From assembly GCA_048263775.1 (NCBI GenBank), contig JBLXDU010000002.1, forward strand, positions 124,001 through 188,000: DNA of 64,000 nucleotides, read 5' to 3'. Source of the DNA: UBA1479 sp048263775. GTDB lineage: Bacteria; Pseudomonadota; Alphaproteobacteria; Rhodospirillales; Casp-alpha2. Shown in pieces: positions 60,901-64,000 of this stretch (its first letter is position 1; each line of letters starts with the position of its first letter). The notes below the pieces were generated by a model, which saw nothing but the letters and a program-made list of their open reading frames with translations, had not been told where the DNA came from and did not search any database. The translations under genes were made by a program, and so were the position numbers.

Positions 60901-61962
60901 ATGAGTGCGAAAAATTTCCTGATCCTTCTGGTCGCCACGGTGCTGGGCATCGTTGCCGCCGCCGCCGCGGTGGTTACCCGGCCCGGTGACGCGGTCTATG
61001 CCAATCTGGGCGACCCAGTGGTGCCCGGCCTGATCGATAACCTGAACGATGTCGACACGGTGCGTATCGAAAGCCACGAAGGCGGGGTGCTGACCTTCAA
61101 GCGCAACGCCAAGGATGCCGGGGACTGGGGTATTGCCAATCGGGATATGTACCCGGCGAAGGCAAGCCAAGTGAACGCGCTGGCGCTGCGCGTGGCGGAA
61201 CTCACCTATCTGGCGCCCAAGACCGCGACCCCGGAATTGTTCCCGCGGCTTGATCTGGGCGATCCCGATGTCGTGGGTTCGAAGGCCATCGGCCTGCGTC
61301 TCAACGACAAGGGCGGGCGGCCGATGGTCGACATGGTGATCGGCAAGGCCCGCAGCTCGCTCGAGGGTTCGGCCGCGGGCGGCACCTATTTCCGCATTCC
61401 CGGCAAGGATCAGGCCTGGCTGGCCAAGGGCTCGATCGAAATCGGCAAGCTGATTTCCGAATGGATCGAGACGGACATCTTCGATATTCAGACCAAGCGC
61501 ATCCGTCGCGTCGAAATTCATCACGCCGATGGCGAGAAGATTTCCATCTTCAAGGAACAGCAGGGCGATTTGGATTTCGTGCTGAACGGCGTCCCCAACG
61601 GCAAAAAGGTGAAAAGCCGGTTCAGCGTTAACGGCATCGCATCGGCCATCGACGATTATAAGATCATGGACGTCGCGCTTCGCGAAAAGCATCCCATTGA
61701 TCCGGCCACGGCGACCCGCGTCGTCTATGAAACTTTTGATGGGCTGACCGTGACCGCCCTGATCGAACTGCCCCAGGGTGACCTCAAGGGGCCGACGGCC
61801 GAATATTGGGTGTCGCTCGACATTGCCGGCGGTGAGGGTGCGGCCGAAGCCGATGGCTTGCGCGCGCGTACAGGCCCCTGGGTGTTCCGGATCTCAGATT
61901 ATCGCTACGACTCGATCGCCAAGCGCATGAAAGACCTGGTCGAGGACGCTGCCGGCTCGTAA
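60901..61962 (+). CDS. DUF4340 domain-containing protein
   Basis: A 353-residue protein with one N-terminal membrane helix (LILLVATVLGIVAAAAAVVT) and a periplasmic region containing the DUF4340 repeat pattern (VDTVRIESHEGGVLTFKRN, TKRIRRVEIHHADGEKISIFKE). It commonly follows GldG-like genes. It is 12 bases after the GldG-like gene and closes the four-gene cassette. No enzymatic motif is seen. Confidence 0.87.
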   Translation: MSAKNFLILLVATVLGIVAAAAAVVTRPGDAVYANLGDPVVPGLIDNLNDVDTVRIESHEGGVLTFKRNAKDAGDWGIANRDMYPAKASQVNALALRVAELTYLAPKTATPELFPRLDLGDPDVVGSKAIGLRLNDKGGRPMVDMVIGKARSSLEGSAAGGTYFRIPGKDQAWLAKGSIEIGKLISEWIETDIFDIQTKRIRRVEIHHADGEKISIFKEQQGDLDFVLNGVPNGKKVKSRFSVNGIASAIDDYKIMDVALREKHPIDPATATRVVYETFDGLTVTALIELPQGDLKGPTAEYWVSLDIAGGEGAAEADGLRARTGPWVFRISDYRYDSIAKRMKDLVEDAAGS

Positions 61963-62104
61963 CGCCTGCGCAACCAATTTTCCTTTAATTTCAAATTGTG
62001 CCGCCCGTCACAGATGGCGCGGACCCACATCCCTACGCTACCGCCATAAGGTCGGCCAGGGGGGCCGCCCGTGGACCCCGGCGACGGGGTAAGGTAGGCT
62101 CGGC

Positions 62105-63865
62105 ATGAACGAGATCGCGCTCAAGCATTCAGGGACCGCCATGACCGATGCGGACAGGGACGACACGGCGGGGAAATCGGGCACGGCCGCAAAGGCCAAA
62201 CCCGCGGCGAAATCCCGCGCCCAGGGCAAGACCGACCGCGAACGCTTCGTGGCCCTGGCCTTCTGCCGCGCAGACCTGCTTCTCGAACTGGACGGCAACT
62301 ACAACATCGCCTTCGCTGCCGGGGTGACTCCGGTGCTGGGTGCTACGCCGGAAACCCTGTTGGGCTCGTCGTTCCTCGACTTTGTCGGTGACGAGCACAA
62401 GACCTATGCTCGCGATCTGCTGACCGGCGGCGGCCGCAACGGTCGCCTGGAGGACGTCGTCCTCGACCTGAAAAGCACCGCCGGAAAACGCATTCCCGTG
62501 GTGTTTTCAGGCTACCGCATGCCTGATTTCGAGGATCATTATTTCCTGGCGCTGAAGGTCGAGCCGGTGCGCAAGACCCATGTCCCGGCCGAAGACCTGA
62601 TCGAGGATGAATGGTCGGGCGTGTTGGAGCGCGAGTCCTTCACCCGCGCCGCGGTCGAACGCATTCAGGATTACGATCGCACGGGCGCCAGGGGGCAGCT
62701 CACGTTCGTGCGCCTGGACAACGTCAAGTCCCTGACCGAAACCCTGGGCGCCAGCGAGAAGCGCAACCTGATGACCGCTGTCGGCAGTATCCTGAAAACC
62801 CATTCGCTGGGCGGCAGCACGGCAGGCCAGTTGGATGCCGAGAACTTTGCCTATGTCCACGGCGGCGACGTCGACCCCGAGGATGTGAACATGAAGGTCG
62901 AGGAAGCCGCCCAGCAGCTTCTCGGCGACAAGGCCGCCGAGTTCGGTGCCCGCTCCTCGACCCTGGATGCCGACGGTGCCGGGCTCAGCGAGGATCAGGT
63001 CGCCCGTGCCCTGGTCCACACCATGCAGCAGTTCTGCACCGGTAAGGCGCGGTTGCCGGTCGAGAAGCTGTCAGACGCGCTCGACGATATGATGCAGGAC
63101 ACGGTGGAAACCGTGAAGTTCATCAAGGACACAACGGAACGCTGCGACTTTGATCTGGTGTTCATGCCGATCTGCGACCTGCGCCTGGGCCGTGTCCATC
63201 ATTTCGAGGCCCTGTCCCGGTTCCGTGACCAGACCCGTGCCAAGACGACGTTCCAGATCATCACACTGGCCGAACAACTGGGCCTGATTGTCGATTTCGA
63301 CTTTGCCGTGGTCCGTCAGGTCATGGATATTCTGGGGCATATGGCGAAGCGCGGGCCGCTGCCGCCGGTGGCGGTCAACCTGTCGTCGTTGTCGCTGGCT
63401 CAGCCGCAGTTCGTGCAGCGCCTGATTCAGGTTCTCGAAAGCCGCCGCGATATGAACCGCCGGGTGATGTTCGAATTGACGGAATCGGCCGAGGCCGAAG
63501 ACCTGGAAACCCTCAACAAGGTGATCCAGGAAATCCGCTCGCGCGGGTTCCAGTTCTGTCTCGATGATTTCGGCGCGGGGGCCGCCAGCTTCGATTACCT
63601 CAACGCCCTCGACGTCGACGTGGTCAAGTTCGACGGTCCCGTGGTGCGCCGGGCCTGTGCCTCGGACAAGGGCCGCGACATGCTGTCGTCGATGGCAAAG
63701 ATGTGTTCTTCCGCGGGCGTGCACACGGTCGCGGAAATGGTCGAAGACAAGGACGCGGCCAACAAGTTGTTCTACTGCGGCATCGACTATGGCCAGGGCT
63801 GGCACTTCGGCAAGCCAAGTCCCGATCCCTTCACCTTCGCCGATCGTTTCATCGGTGCGGATTAG
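62105..63865 (+). CDS. PAS-degenerate GGDEF-EAL protein
   Basis: A 586-residue protein. An Ala/Lys-rich N-terminus leads into a PAS-like domain (about residues 45-160), a GGDEF-like domain in which the signature is replaced (LDAENFAYV), and an EAL domain. The EAL residues are mostly kept: FEALSRF, NLSSLSL, ELTES, DDFGAGAASFDYL, VKFDG and YGQGWHF; AEMVED replaces the usual AEG-x-E. Phosphodiesterase activity is plausible, or a c-di-GMP receptor role. The downstream gene is convergent. Confidence 0.82.
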   Translation: MNEIALKHSGTAMTDADRDDTAGKSGTAAKAKPAAKSRAQGKTDRERFVALAFCRADLLLELDGNYNIAFAAGVTPVLGATPETLLGSSFLDFVGDEHKTYARDLLTGGGRNGRLEDVVLDLKSTAGKRIPVVFSGYRMPDFEDHYFLALKVEPVRKTHVPAEDLIEDEWSGVLERESFTRAAVERIQDYDRTGARGQLTFVRLDNVKSLTETLGASEKRNLMTAVGSILKTHSLGGSTAGQLDAENFAYVHGGDVDPEDVNMKVEEAAQQLLGDKAAEFGARSSTLDADGAGLSEDQVARALVHTMQQFCTGKARLPVEKLSDALDDMMQDTVETVKFIKDTTERCDFDLVFMPICDLRLGRVHHFEALSRFRDQTRAKTTFQIITLAEQLGLIVDFDFAVVRQVMDILGHMAKRGPLPPVAVNLSSLSLAQPQFVQRLIQVLESRRDMNRRVMFELTESAEAEDLETLNKVIQEIRSRGFQFCLDDFGAGAASFDYLNALDVDVVKFDGPVVRRACASDKGRDMLSSMAKMCSSAGVHTVAEMVEDKDAANKLFYCGIDYGQGWHFGKPSPDPFTFADRFIGAD

Positions 63866-63886
63866 GCGGGTTTTCGGAAAATCAGG

Positions 63887-64000
63887 TTAGGACGTGCGGC
63901 CTTTGTAGGGGTTCTCGATGGCGTCGACGACGGACTGCAGGACCTCGCGGACCTGGGCTTCGTCGCAGCCCATGAGGATCGCATCCTCGAAGGCGTCCTG
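63887..64000 (-). CDS. 3' end of an unknown gene, cut by the window edge
   Basis: The last 37 codons and a TAA stop are seen on the minus strand (ending DAIENPYKGRTS). Start and family cannot be judged. It converges with the EAL gene, 21 bases between stops. Confidence 0.55.
   Translation of the reverse strand, partial: QDAFEDAILMGCDEAQVREVLQSVVDAIENPYKGRTS

Overview
The window is a gene-dense, high-GC stretch of bacterial chromosome made mostly of core genes. Gene content and order point to an alphaproteobacterium, probably of the Rhodospirillales or a near relative. The supporting signs are the ribF-ileS-lspA-DUF3035 lipoprotein-M16-M16 run, xseA divergent from purD, coq7 next to dsbB, a 2Fe-2S ferredoxin, DUF1244 and DUF3126 proteins, class II DAHP synthase, and a PlcP-like phosphoesterase paired with a glycosyltransferase. 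The genus cannot be told from what is seen. I found no rRNA, insertion sequence, prophage or CRISPR array. One tRNA (Leu, anticodon CAA) is present.

Layout. 1-3 kb: partial pmbA (cut by the window edge), a CurA-like reductase and a DinB-like protein. 2.8-11.6 kb: an envelope-lipid block, with a diacylglycerol kinase-like gene divergent from a plcP-like/glycosyltransferase pair (candidate phosphate-starvation membrane remodelling), then msbA, a DUF374 acyltransferase, waaA, lpxK and an lpxL-type acyltransferase (late lipid A-Kdo assembly and export). 11.6-22.9 kb: an M23 protein with xseA, purD, two conserved small-family proteins, tadA, rluB, rsmD, an unknown protein, mutL and pgi. 22.9-30.9 kb: one long minus-strand operon running ribF, ileS, lspA, a lipoprotein and two M16 proteins. 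30.9-43.8 kb: mixed metabolism (MaoC, M23, tartrate/malate dehydrogenase-like plus ferredoxin, an Lrp regulator divergent from a thiamine diphosphate enzyme, an orphan response regulator, tRNA-Leu, a TauD-type dioxygenase, DedA-like, dsbB, coq7, a zinc alcohol dehydrogenase). 43.8-54.5 kb: trmJ, an unknown helical protein, a five-domain c-di-GMP protein, a formyltransferase-like protein, and cysS, nadE, a nicotinate phosphoribosyltransferase-like gene and class II DAHP synthase, all on the minus strand. 54.8-64 kb: a DUF547 protein, hemN with an FNR-type site, a Gld-like ABC cassette with a DUF4340 protein, an EAL protein, and the 3' end of an unknown gene.

The genes likely to work together are the lipid A block, the candidate phospholipid-recycling trio, the NAD pair (nicotinate phosphoribosyltransferase plus NAD synthetase), the two-subunit M16 peptidase, and the four-gene Gld-like ABC system. 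The most interesting items are the lipid-remodelling trio with 11-bp periodic repeats in its divergent promoter, the Gld-like cassette of unknown job, a stand-alone integrase core-binding-like protein, and the HisKA-PAS-PAS-GGDEF-EAL protein that lacks an ATPase domain. No clearly novel defence or mobile system was found. Starts were chosen by family length, ribosome binding sites and overlaps; several are uncertain and marked so.
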